A DNA stretch of 15,450 bases from Clostridiales bacterium (lineage in GTDB: Bacteria > Bacillota > Clostridia > Saccharofermentanales > UBA5734): contig DOFA01000199.1 of assembly GCA_003532195.1 (NCBI GenBank), positions 1 through 15,450 on the forward strand, in the 5' to 3' direction. Shown here in pieces: positions 7,193 through 14,547 of this stretch. The position numbers and the translations under genes are program-made. The notes beneath the pieces were generated by a model. It ran no database searches, was not told the DNA's origin, and worked only from the letters and a program-made list of their open reading frames with translations. Positions within the stretch are counted from its first letter, which is position 1. The number at the start of each line of letters is the position of its first letter.

Positions 7193-8392
7193 TTGATTCT
7201 GGCAGGTGAAGGTGTGGACTGCATATCAGACAGGACTTGGGCTGAAATCAATCTGGACCATTTGGCGCATAATTATTCAAGGGTGGTTGAGCTGGCGGCT
7301 CAAGGCAATCCGCAGCAGCCAGCTAAGGTCATGTCAGTCATCAAAGCCAATGCCTATGGCCATGGCGCGGTCCAGGCAGCCCGCATCCTGACTGGGGCAG
7401 GCTGCGAGTACATGGCTGTGGCCACAATCGATGAAGCGATTGAACTGAGACAATCCGGGATCAAAGCCCGTATTCTGGTTCTGAACCATATCGATCCCTT
7501 GAGATGTGAAGATGTATTGGAATATGACGTGACCCAAACCGTTTATTCTGATGATTTTGCCCGAAATCTTTCCCGGAAAGCGGTTTTGGCGAAGAAACGT
7601 GCCCGTATCCATATCAAGGTTGATACCGGGATGACCCGAATTGGAATAGACAGTCAGGAAGCAGCGGATACAATTCTTCGCATCGCGCAAATGCAGGGAT
7701 TGGAAGTGGAAGGACTATTTACCCACTTTGCCTCATCGGATGATCCGCAGGATCCTTTTACAGTCTTGCAGTTCAACCGGTTTATGGAATTGTCAGATTC
7801 ATTGAAAAAAGGCGGCCTGGAGATTCCGCTCAAGCATGTCTGCAATAGCGCAGCCATTATTGAACATCCGGAAATGCATCTGGATATGGTACGGCCGGGG
7901 ATTGTGCTCTATGGTTATTATCCATCGGAAGAAGTCCGCAAGATCAGCATCAAGCCGATTATGACTTTCAAAACAAAAGTAAATCGGGTCAACATGGTCA
8001 GACCAGATACCGGCATTAGCTATGGCAGAATCTATCGGACCGGCAAAAATGCCAGGATTATCACTATGCCGGTTGGCTATGCTGATGGTTACTGCAGGCT
8101 GCTGACGGGTAAAGCTCGCGTCCTGGTCAATGGCATGTCTGCCCCGGTAGTCGGGAAAATATGCATGGATCAATGTATGGCGGACGTAACTGAAGTTTCG
8201 GGGGACATCAGGGTGGGCGATGAAGTTGTCCTATGGGGAGAACAAGGGGGTAAAAGCGTCTTTGCGGACGAGATAGCCAGGCTCATCGGAACCATAAGTT
8301 ACGAAGTTTTGTGTAATGTTTCACGAAGAGTGCCAAGATATTATCTGGCCAGTAATCGAATTATCGATTCGATCAATTATATAAGAGAGTAA
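7193..8392 (+). CDS. alr: Alanine racemase
   Basis: This PLP enzyme interconverts L- and D-alanine, the D form being a peptidoglycan precursor. All main landmarks are present: TWAEINLDHLAHNY at the start, the PLP lysine in VIKANAYGHGAV (Lys51), HIKVDTGMTRIG, HVCNSAAI, DMVRPGIVLYGYYP, the second catalytic base in TGISYGRIY (Tyr277), and MDQCMADVT. The length of 399 residues is at the long end of the family. No ATG is available. The frame can start at TTG 7193, with GGAG 16 bases ahead, or GTG 7214, with AGGTGA close by; the second gives 392 residues and is equally likely. The gene is the last of the operon and sits 9 bases after an amidohydrolase gene, an unusual place for a cell-wall enzyme. 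It may be a second, catabolic-type copy or have shifted to another amino substrate. Confidence 0.93.
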   Translation: MILAGEGVDCISDRTWAEINLDHLAHNYSRVVELAAQGNPQQPAKVMSVIKANAYGHGAVQAARILTGAGCEYMAVATIDEAIELRQSGIKARILVLNHIDPLRCEDVLEYDVTQTVYSDDFARNLSRKAVLAKKRARIHIKVDTGMTRIGIDSQEAADTILRIAQMQGLEVEGLFTHFASSDDPQDPFTVLQFNRFMELSDSLKKGGLEIPLKHVCNSAAIIEHPEMHLDMVRPGIVLYGYYPSEEVRKISIKPIMTFKTKVNRVNMVRPDTGISYGRIYRTGKNARIITMPVGYADGYCRLLTGKARVLVNGMSAPVVGKICMDQCMADVTEVSGDIRVGDEVVLWGEQGGKSVFADEIARLIGTISYEVLCNVSRRVPRYYLASNRIIDSINYIRE

Positions 8393-8539
8393 ATATTGGG
8401 GGAATATAACTTTCCCACCCCACAGAGCGGAAGAACGCCGAAAAGCCTGCGATAAAGTTGTGTGATTCACATCCAGACTGGACACACGGCTTGGAAAGTG
8501 CGAGAATTATAAGGAAATTTACAGCATAGGATGAAATGA
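8393..8539. promoter_or_regulatory. Spacer with short palindromes before the GatZ-like gene
   Basis: This 147-base gap separates the main operon from the next gene pair and is the likeliest place for a promoter. It contains two adjoining odd palindromes, TGTGA-T-TCACA (8461-8471) and TCCAG-A-CTGGA (8472-8482), nested in GTGTG (8460-8464) and CACAC (8483-8487). A TATAAG at 8508-8513 could be a -10 box, but no good -35 is spaced correctly. The palindromes could be an operator for an activator or repressor. I see no clear intrinsic terminator for the upstream operon. Confidence 0.35.
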
Positions 8540-9850
8540 GTGGCAGACATGAATCAACTGCAGGCCATCGTCTATGATCAGAAGCGCGGCGTTCCGGCAG
8601 GTTTGTTCTCCTGTTGCAGCGCGAACGGGCAGGTGCTGCGCGCGGTATTTGAACGCTGCGCCAGGGCGAATACGCTGGCGCTGGTCGAAGCTACCGCGAA
8701 TCAGGTTGATCAGAATGGCGGTTATACCGGCATGACGCCGGCCGATTTTTATGCTTTCGCGCACCAAATCGCCCGCGAAGCCGGTTTGGCAGCTGAACGG
8801 CTTATTTTGGGCGGCGACCATCTGGGCCCACTGACCTGGCGTGGCCTCGATGAGACCGAAGCCATGCGTAACGCCGAGACACTGGTTGCCGTCTATGTCC
8901 GGGCCGGGTTTACGAAAATTCATCTCGACACCAGCATGCGTCTGGCGAGCGACGACCCACGGGTCCGCCTGCCCGACGATATTATCGCCTTGCGGGGGGC
9001 GCGTCTGTGCGCGGCCGCGGAAATGGCGTTCCGGGAACGCGGTTCCGGCGGCGAACCGCCAGTGTATATTATTGGCAGCGAGGTGCCGATACCCGGCGGG
9101 GAACAAGCGGGCGACAGCGCCATGTCGGTCACAGACCCGGAAAGCTGCCGGGCGACTCTGGCCGCTTACCAGACGGCGTTTGGGGCGCTAGGCCTGGCCG
9201 GCGCCTGGGAGCGCGTCATCGCGCTGGTCGTCCAGCCGGGTGTCGAGTTTGGTTGCCGCGAGGTGATCGATTATGACCGGGAAAAAGCGCGGCGGCTGAC
9301 CGAAGCGATGAAAGCATATCCAAATCTGGTCCTCGAGGGCCATTCAACTGATTATCAGCCGCGGGAAAATCTGCGGTACATGGTCGAGGACGGCATTGCC
9401 ATTCTCAAGGTCGGCCCGGCGCTGACCTTTGGACTGCGCGAGGCGCTGTTCGCGCTCGAACACATCGAGCGCGAAGTGCTGCCGGACAGCGCCGGCCTCA
9501 GCTTTTTCCGCAGCAAGCTGGACCGGGCCATGCTCGCCAGTCCTGCTGCCTGGGAAAAACATTGCGGCGCCGATTCGGCCGATGCGGAAGCGCTGCGGAT
9601 CAACCGCTTGTTTGGCTATTCGGACCGGACGCGCTATTATCTCCCCGACCGCGATGTCAAGGCGGCGGCTGGGCGGCTGATCGAAAACCTCAGGCAGGTC
9701 CGGATCCCCCTGGTTCTGCTTTCGCAGTATTTGCCCGGGCAGTATGCCAAAGTACGCTCGGGGATCCTGCGGCCGGATCCGGAGGCGCTCCTCAGGGACA
9801 GAATCGGCGACTACGTTGATGATTACCTTTATGCTATCGGCGCCTTGTGA
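8540..9850 (+). CDS. D-tagatose-bisphosphate aldolase class II, non-catalytic subunit family (GatZ/KbaZ-like)
   Basis: The 436-residue product matches the GatZ/KbaZ family along its length: NTLALVEATANQVDQNGGYT near residue 35, LILGGDHLGPLTW near 90, TKIHLDTSM, YIIGSEVPIPGGEQ, VVQPGVEFG, LEGHSTDYQ and LKVGPALTFGLREALFAL. In enteric bacteria this subunit stabilises and activates the class II aldolase GatY/KbaY, which splits tagatose 1,6-bisphosphate. It has also been annotated as a tagatose 6-phosphate kinase. The start is GTG 8540, with AGG about 10 bases ahead; ATG 8549 is an in-frame alternative. No GatY-type aldolase gene is in the window, so the partner is elsewhere or this protein acts alone. 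The gene is visibly richer in GC-ending codons than the importer genes. It is probably co-transcribed with the membrane protein 33 bases downstream. Confidence 0.9.
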   Translation: MADMNQLQAIVYDQKRGVPAGLFSCCSANGQVLRAVFERCARANTLALVEATANQVDQNGGYTGMTPADFYAFAHQIAREAGLAAERLILGGDHLGPLTWRGLDETEAMRNAETLVAVYVRAGFTKIHLDTSMRLASDDPRVRLPDDIIALRGARLCAAAEMAFRERGSGGEPPVYIIGSEVPIPGGEQAGDSAMSVTDPESCRATLAAYQTAFGALGLAGAWERVIALVVQPGVEFGCREVIDYDREKARRLTEAMKAYPNLVLEGHSTDYQPRENLRYMVEDGIAILKVGPALTFGLREALFALEHIEREVLPDSAGLSFFRSKLDRAMLASPAAWEKHCGADSADAEALRINRLFGYSDRTRYYLPDRDVKAAAGRLIENLRQVRIPLVLLSQYLPGQYAKVRSGILRPDPEALLRDRIGDYVDDYLYAIGAL

Positions 9851-9883
9851 GCGGTATAACATAAGAACAGGGAGGACGGAAAC

Positions 9884-11527
9884 TTGATCAGGAGATTTGT
9901 CACGCCGCAGCAGACCGGACTTGGTGAAAACACATTTTTAAAAAGAATAATCAGCTTTTTAATTCTGGCAGCCGGGCTGCTCGCTTTGACGGTTGTCCTC
10001 TATTACATTATCTGGCCTTCCCGGGTCGTAATCACCTCCGACAGCACGGACACGCTCTTCTGGGCGCAGGCGAGCTATGAATCCGGGCAGCTGATCAGCC
10101 GTGAATACAGCTATGCTGCGATCCTGCCTTTTGGCGGCAACCTGCTGATGCTGGTATTCCTGCCTTTCTTCGGCGTTTCCATGACCACGCAGATCCTTGG
10201 CATGTGCCTGTTCGCAGGAATATTCTTCACCGCGGCCGTTTTCTTTTTCCGCAGCCTGGGATATAGCTGGCGCTGGACGTCGGCCGCGGTCTTTCTGCTG
10301 ACTTTAAATCTGTCAGCCAGCCTTAAACTGCGGGAGATGTTCTGGGGACATGTCATCTACTACAGCCTGGGCATGCTGTTCTTGCTTTTTACACTCGGTC
10401 TGGTCAACCGGGCCAACGATGCCCGGGAAACCGGCCAGGTGAAACGCCGGCTGAACCTGCTGCTGATTCTCTTCGCGCTGGTTGCGCTCGCGGCGACCAA
10501 CGGATTCCAGGTTCTCGCCCTGTATGCCTTGCCGGTTTTGGCCGCCTTGTTCCTTCCCCTGTACCTGAACGGCGAACGGCGGCTGCCGGATCCGGCCAAC
10601 CGCGGCTCCTGGAGCCTTTTTACCGGAATTTTCCTGTCCATAGCCGCGGGATTGCTGCTGCGCTGGCTGCTGCTGGGTACGAAAACGGATATTTACGCCG
10701 GCGCGTATTCCAGTTTTGTCGCCATGGAAGCCTGGCAGGTCAACGCCGAAACGATGGCTCTGGGCTGGTTCAAGCTGCTGGGCGTCGACATTGTCCTGAA
10801 CGATCCTTTTGCCGGCCTGAAAACCCTGGTCAATCTGGTCCGACTTCTTTACAGCCTGGTCCTGATCCTCCTGCCGATCCATTTTCTGTTGCGCATCCGG
10901 AGTATCACAGATGAAAAGCTCAAACTGCTTGGGTGGAGCCACCTTTTTGTTGCGGCTTTGGTTTCGTTTCTTTTCATCACCAGCAAAGTATCGAACGCCA
11001 TCTGGCGGCTGACGCCTGTCGTCTGCACGGGATCCCTGTTTGCGGCTGCGTATGCGTTTTACCTGTTGAAGCAGCCCGGCGCCGCCCGGATCGCCAAAAC
11101 GATCCTGGCAGTCATCACTGCCGCCGCCCTGGCGGCTGCGGGAACGATCGCGGCGCTGCCGGTCCGGACGGAGGAAAATGAAGCCTACCAGCTGACGGAG
11201 GCTTTGCTGGAGCATGACCTGCATTATGGCTTTGCCGACTTCTGGCGCGCCAACGGTGTGACCATGGCCTCGGACTCCCAGGTCATCATCCGCACGGTCA
11301 ACATCAATGGCGAGGGCATCAAACCGCGCGCCTTCCAGTCACAGCCTTCCTGGTATGCCGACCAGGAGGGGATCGCGGAATATTTCATCCTCTTATCGGC
11401 GAACGAATATGCAAACCTGCAGGTCAGCCCCGATTGGAACGGCATCCAGGAAATGCTGCTGGACGAGTTCTGGATTAATGACTACCAGGTCCTGGTTTTG
11501 TCCGAAAATCCGCTGGCGGCGGATTGA
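9884..11527 (+). CDS. Large polytopic membrane protein, GT-C glycosyltransferase-like
   Basis: I do not recognise a named family with certainty. The start is TTG 9884, with GGAGGA 8 bases ahead; the product has 547 residues. It begins with a short charged segment and a first membrane helix (about residues 20-43). A loop with acidic residues follows (SDSTDTLFWAQ, about 52-62), then roughly nine or ten more hydrophobic helices up to about residue 430, and a soluble tail of about 110 residues (LLEHDLHYGFADFWRANGVT onwards). This architecture, with acidic residues in the first external loop and a C-terminal extracytoplasmic domain, is typical of GT-C transferases that use lipid-linked sugars. It may decorate a cell-surface glycan. 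The link to the catabolic genes is by position only. The gene converges on a minus-strand gene 48 bases away. Membrane protein: sure; GT-C: tentative. Confidence 0.75.
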   Translation: MIRRFVTPQQTGLGENTFLKRIISFLILAAGLLALTVVLYYIIWPSRVVITSDSTDTLFWAQASYESGQLISREYSYAAILPFGGNLLMLVFLPFFGVSMTTQILGMCLFAGIFFTAAVFFFRSLGYSWRWTSAAVFLLTLNLSASLKLREMFWGHVIYYSLGMLFLLFTLGLVNRANDARETGQVKRRLNLLLILFALVALAATNGFQVLALYALPVLAALFLPLYLNGERRLPDPANRGSWSLFTGIFLSIAAGLLLRWLLLGTKTDIYAGAYSSFVAMEAWQVNAETMALGWFKLLGVDIVLNDPFAGLKTLVNLVRLLYSLVLILLPIHFLLRIRSITDEKLKLLGWSHLFVAALVSFLFITSKVSNAIWRLTPVVCTGSLFAAAYAFYLLKQPGAARIAKTILAVITAAALAAAGTIAALPVRTEENEAYQLTEALLEHDLHYGFADFWRANGVTMASDSQVIIRTVNINGEGIKPRAFQSQPSWYADQEGIAEYFILLSANEYANLQVSPDWNGIQEMLLDEFWINDYQVLVLSENPLAAD

Positions 11528-11544
11528 TCCGCCTGATAGCGGAT
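11507..11544. terminator. Two adjoining hairpins between convergent genes
   Basis: AATCCGC (11507-11513) pairs with GCGGATT (11519-11525) around TGGCG, overlapping the end of the membrane-protein gene. Immediately after, ATCCGC (11527-11532) pairs with GCGGAT (11539-11544) around CTGATA. The four arms are interchangeable, so larger alternative folds are possible. No long T run follows on either strand, so termination is plausible but weak. The position between convergent stops fits a bidirectional terminator. Confidence 0.45.
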
Positions 11545-11575
11545 AGATTCGGATTTATATGGTGCTGGTCTGTAT

Positions 11576-12622
11576 TTACTCGAGCTCGACCTTAACCGGC
11601 ATCCGGGTGTCCATCGACTGGTTGCAGGCCATGGTGAAAGCCAGGGACCGGAAGGCGTCGGCATACGGTGAGCGGATTTTCGATCCGTCGCCGCTTAAGA
11701 CCGCGTCGACAAAAGTCCGGTCGCAAGCGATGCCAGCCTGGCCGTCATCCTTGATTTGTAAACCTTCCCGGGCATTGGCGCTGAACGTACCATCGCCTTT
11801 GACAACCAGGCTGTTCACGCCGGCGTCCGCATTCTCCTGCAGCCCATAGATACCGACTCGGTCGATGATGTAATGATCCAGCCGGGAATCACGGGCGCTG
11901 AAGGTGATCTTGCTGTCGCAAGCGGCGCCCTCGCTGGCATAGCATCCTGTCGACAGGGTAGCCAGCGCGCCGCTCTGGAATTTTACGACTGTAACAGACA
12001 CGTCCTCAGTGTCGTATTCCGGATCTCCGGTGTTGAAGCCGCGGGCGCCCAGGGTAAAGACGGTATCCGGTTCGCCGTAGACATAGCGGATCAGGTCGAA
12101 TTGATGGATCGTCTGCTCGACGATCTGGCCGCCGGAGGTAGAACGTTTTTTCCACCAGTCGACACCCGGGATGCCGCCGATGCGGGCACAGTTGATGTAG
12201 ACGATTTCATGCCCCTTGATGAAATCAAGAGTTGGCGGCACCAGATTGCTGTACCGGCACTGAAATCCCGAAGCGGTGATCAGGCCGGCCTGGGCGGCCG
12301 CGTCCCGGATCCGGCGGGCCAGGTCCAGGTTGAGCGCCACCGGTTTTTCGACAAAGAAAGGAATGCCGCGGCGGATGGTTTCCAGCTCGATCGTGCCGTG
12401 AGCCGTCGGCGGGATGCAGATAAAGACCATGTCCGGCTTGATGGCCTCATACATCTCCCGGTAGTCTGTGAACGCCCGGCCGCCGGCCCTGGCGGCAAAG
12501 CGCTCCGCCCGTTCCGGGATCAAGTCGCAAAAGCCAGCCAGCTCGACATCCCTGTAGTCGAGGAAATGCTCCAAATGGTAACCGCCGATGCCGCCGCAGC
12601 CGATTAAAGCTAATTTTTTCAT
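11576..12622 (-). CDS. Gfo/Idh/MocA family oxidoreductase (intact)
   Basis: This is an NAD(P)-dependent dehydrogenase of the sugar or cyclitol type, 348 residues, the usual length. The Rossmann motif LIGCGGIGGYH is at residues 6-16, VEKPVALN has Lys93, and the substrate-domain motif GGQIVEQTIHQFDLIRY carries His173 and Asp176, the expected catalytic positions. ATG at 12622 has AGGAGGG about 6 bases ahead. It lies 24 bases after the TIM-barrel gene on the same strand, so the two are likely one operon driven from the promoter region near 13500. It is only a distant paralogue of the broken copy at 5320-6223, so it need not have the same substrate. It may oxidise a sugar carbon for its TIM-barrel partner. 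The family is certain, the substrate unknown. Confidence 0.94.
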   Translation of the reverse strand: MKKLALIGCGGIGGYHLEHFLDYRDVELAGFCDLIPERAERFAARAGGRAFTDYREMYEAIKPDMVFICIPPTAHGTIELETIRRGIPFFVEKPVALNLDLARRIRDAAAQAGLITASGFQCRYSNLVPPTLDFIKGHEIVYINCARIGGIPGVDWWKKRSTSGGQIVEQTIHQFDLIRYVYGEPDTVFTLGARGFNTGDPEYDTEDVSVTVVKFQSGALATLSTGCYASEGAACDSKITFSARDSRLDHYIIDRVGIYGLQENADAGVNSLVVKGDGTFSANAREGLQIKDDGQAGIACDRTFVDAVLSGDGSKIRSPYADAFRSLAFTMACNQSMDTRMPVKVELE

Positions 12623-12646
12623 AGGTTCCCTCCTGATAAGCCCGGC

Positions 12647-13477
12647 TTAAGCCTGGGCGATTATATAGTCCAAAGCTTCCGATGTCATATGGTAAAGCAG
12701 CTCCGGGTAAGCCGGAATCTGGCTCAGCTCCGCGGTCAGGCTGCCAGTGTAGCCAGCCCGGGTCAGGGCTTTGGCGACGGCGGGCCAGTTGATGCTGCCT
12801 TCGAGGAGATTGACGAAGCTGCCGCTGAACCAGCCAGAACGCAGGTAATCCTTGACGTGGATTTTGCAGATCCGCCGACCGAGAGCGTCGATCCAATGCT
12901 CGGAATAGGAGAAAACAGCGACATTGCCGACATCGAAGTAGGCGCCGATCAGCGGGCAGTTGAAGGAGTCGATGAAATCGCACATGTCGCGCGCGGACAT
13001 AAAGAAGCTGTTCCAGACGTTCTCCAGGCCAACCTTAATGCCAGCCGCCTCAATTTCCGGGATCAGTTCGCGCAAGGTTGCGGCAGCGGTCGCATAAGCC
13101 TCGTCCGGGGATATTTCCGGGCTGATGCCGGCCGGAACGACCAGTATGGCGTCGGCGCCCAATTCGCGGGCGCATTCCAGCTGTTTGCGCAGCAGATCCT
13201 GGCAGCGGCGGCGGTCGTCCGCCGACCGCGAACCCATCGGACAGGCGCCATACAGCGAGGTCGAGATGCTGCAGACCGGCAGGCTGTACTGCTGGCTGAG
13301 CGCCCGGATGCGCGCGAACAGGGCTTTGTCCGATTGCAGCGTCAGGCAGTGTGCGGAAGAACCCTCCTGATCGACATTCAGTTCGATAGCCTGGAAACCG
13401 GCGGCGGAAACTGCCCGGAACATAGCCTCGAATGATTCGCCGCCGGGTATGGACCAAGCGTTGATTGATTTGAACAT
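12647..13477 (-). CDS. Sugar phosphate isomerase/epimerase-like TIM-barrel protein (second copy)
   Basis: The 276-residue product is a second AP_endonuc_2-type TIM barrel, clearly different from the 4429-5286 product. Probable metal and substrate ligands are Glu32 (AIELNVDQEG), Glu152 and Asn153 (VGLENVWNSF), Asp182 (GAYFDVGNVAVFS), His207 and Lys209 (CKIHVKDYL) and Glu250 (LTAELSQIP). The GLENVWN and HVKDY segments are shared with enzymes annotated as hexulose-6-phosphate isomerase or L-ribulose-5-phosphate 3-epimerase, and the call stays at that level. ATG at 13477 has GAGGAGGG about 8 bases ahead. It is the first gene of a minus-strand pair with the oxidoreductase and is divergent from the AraC-type regulator gene, which probably controls it. 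Confidence 0.9.
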   Translation of the reverse strand: MFKSINAWSIPGGESFEAMFRAVSAAGFQAIELNVDQEGSSAHCLTLQSDKALFARIRALSQQYSLPVCSISTSLYGACPMGSRSADDRRRCQDLLRKQLECARELGADAILVVPAGISPEISPDEAYATAAATLRELIPEIEAAGIKVGLENVWNSFFMSARDMCDFIDSFNCPLIGAYFDVGNVAVFSYSEHWIDALGRRICKIHVKDYLRSGWFSGSFVNLLEGSINWPAVAKALTRAGYTGSLTAELSQIPAYPELLYHMTSEALDYIIAQA

Positions 13478-13502
13478 CTTACTGCCCTCCTCATAACTTT
13501 AT

Positions 13503-13538
13503 GGTTTTCATTATAAGATCTGTCGTATAATGATCTAT
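13503..13538. promoter_or_regulatory. Overlapping divergent promoters with a symmetric dyad
   Basis: A perfect inverted repeat CATTATA (13509-13515) and TATAATG (13526-13532) gives a consensus -10 box on each strand: TATAAT at 13526-13531 for the AraC gene and TATAAT on the minus strand at 13515-13510 for the TIM-barrel gene. A second inverted repeat AGATC (13516-13520) and GATCT (13532-13536) lies over it. Neither promoter has a good -35: GGTTTT at 13503-13508 on the plus strand and ATAGAT on the minus strand at 17-base spacing. The two polymerase footprints would overlap, so the promoters may compete and depend on the activator. Confidence 0.6.
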
Positions 13539-13670
13539 GCAGAGAACAGGCGCAACTATGGACAAATCGACTGCCCGGCGCCGACGATTCTGCCCGCTGA
13601 ACGGCTCCGGCGAACGAGGAACGCGAGTGCGGCACAGGATTTATTGAGATTGGGAAAAGGCGCATACCGC

Positions 13671-14540
13671 ATGAATAATGAGTCCTATTCCAGAAATAAT
13701 GAATTGACAGATGACGGAGCGGCGGCAGACGGCCAATACCTGCAGATCAACTGTACCGGCATCTGCGCCATGAACCGGTCGTTTACCACGTATCGCCCGC
13801 AGGGACGCCGGGACTACTATTTGCTGTTCATGGACCGGGGGACGCTCGAGGTTATCCGCGAAGGCCAGCCGCAGGTGATTCAGCCGGGGCACCTGGTCAT
13901 TTTCCACCCTGGTGAAACGCAATGGTATGTCAAGCATGACGACAGCGAAATGGTTTACTATTGGATCCACTTTACCGGATATGGCGTTCCGGAGGTCTTG
14001 TCCGGCTGCGGGCTGGCGGCTGCGGGCATCTATTACACTGGGCCGCGCCAGGATATAACCGAAGCTTTCCGCGAGATTTTCCAGAATTTTATCGGCCGCG
14101 ATTCCTGCTATGAAACAGCTGCGGCCGCCCAGCTCCTGGCGATCCTGGTGCGGATCAGGCGCAGCATCGACGAACTGGAATGCACGCGGCGGGGATTGAT
14201 CGCCGGCCGGCTGAAAGCATCGCTCAACTATATTCATAGCCAGTATAACCGGCCGATATCGGTTCGGGAGCTAGCCGAACTGGAGCATCTCAGCCCGAGC
14301 CGCTATTGCTGGCTGTTCAGGCAGCAGATGGGCCTGTCGCCGCATGATTTTATCATCGACCTGCGTCTGCGCATGGCTGCCGACTTGATGGCGAAAACCG
14401 ATTTGTCCCTGAAGCAAATAGCCCATATGGTCGGATATGACGACCAATTGTACTTCAGCCGGCTCTTCCGCAGCAAGCGGGGGCTGGCGCCGAAGCATTA
14501 CGCGCAATCCCTGTTAAATCTGATGGACAAGGAGCAATGA
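13671..14540 (+). CDS. AraC family transcriptional regulator
   Basis: This is a likely ligand-responsive activator of the neighbouring sugar genes. From ATG 13671 it has 289 residues. The N-terminal half is a cupin-like sensor domain (YYLLFMDRGTLEVI, then QPGHLVIFHPGETQWY). The C-terminal 100 residues hold two helix-turn-helix motifs: ISVRELAELEHLSPSRYCWL, and the second one from LSLKQIAHMVGYDDQLYFSR into FRSKRGLAPKHY. The frame is open back to an ATG at 13530, but that codon overlaps the presumed -10 box. ATG 13671 has GGGAAAAGG ahead at about 10 bases, so it is preferred. The leader of about 130 bases is long and holds nothing I recognise. The gene is divergent from the TIM-barrel/oxidoreductase pair and only 7 bases ahead of the PHP-domain gene. 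Confidence 0.93.
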   Translation: MNNESYSRNNELTDDGAAADGQYLQINCTGICAMNRSFTTYRPQGRRDYYLLFMDRGTLEVIREGQPQVIQPGHLVIFHPGETQWYVKHDDSEMVYYWIHFTGYGVPEVLSGCGLAAAGIYYTGPRQDITEAFREIFQNFIGRDSCYETAAAAQLLAILVRIRRSIDELECTRRGLIAGRLKASLNYIHSQYNRPISVRELAELEHLSPSRYCWLFRQQMGLSPHDFIIDLRLRMAADLMAKTDLSLKQIAHMVGYDDQLYFSRLFRSKRGLAPKHYAQSLLNLMDKEQ

Positions 14541-14547
14541 AAACCAA

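Noticed and set aside
8398..8417. Hairpin GGGAA / TTCCC after the alanine racemase as a terminator
   Set aside because: The stem is only five pairs, there is no T run, and the flanking bases do not extend it.
8461..8471. A true CRP binding site
   Set aside because: The half-sites TGTGA and TCACA are separated by one base, not the six that CRP needs.
10313..11224. A 303-codon open frame on the minus strand inside the membrane-protein gene
   Set aside because: The translation is full of Gln and Arg with no family motif, as expected for the reverse of Leu- and Ala-rich membrane codons. The plus-strand protein is clearly real.
11873..12607. A 244-codon open frame on the plus strand opposite the intact oxidoreductase
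   Set aside because: No recognisable motif and no convincing ribosome binding site, whereas the minus-strand reading has a full Gfo/Idh/MocA motif set.
13530..13670. A longer start for the AraC regulator at ATG 13530
   Set aside because: That ATG overlaps the presumed -10 box, so it would not be in the message, and the extra 47 residues show no domain.
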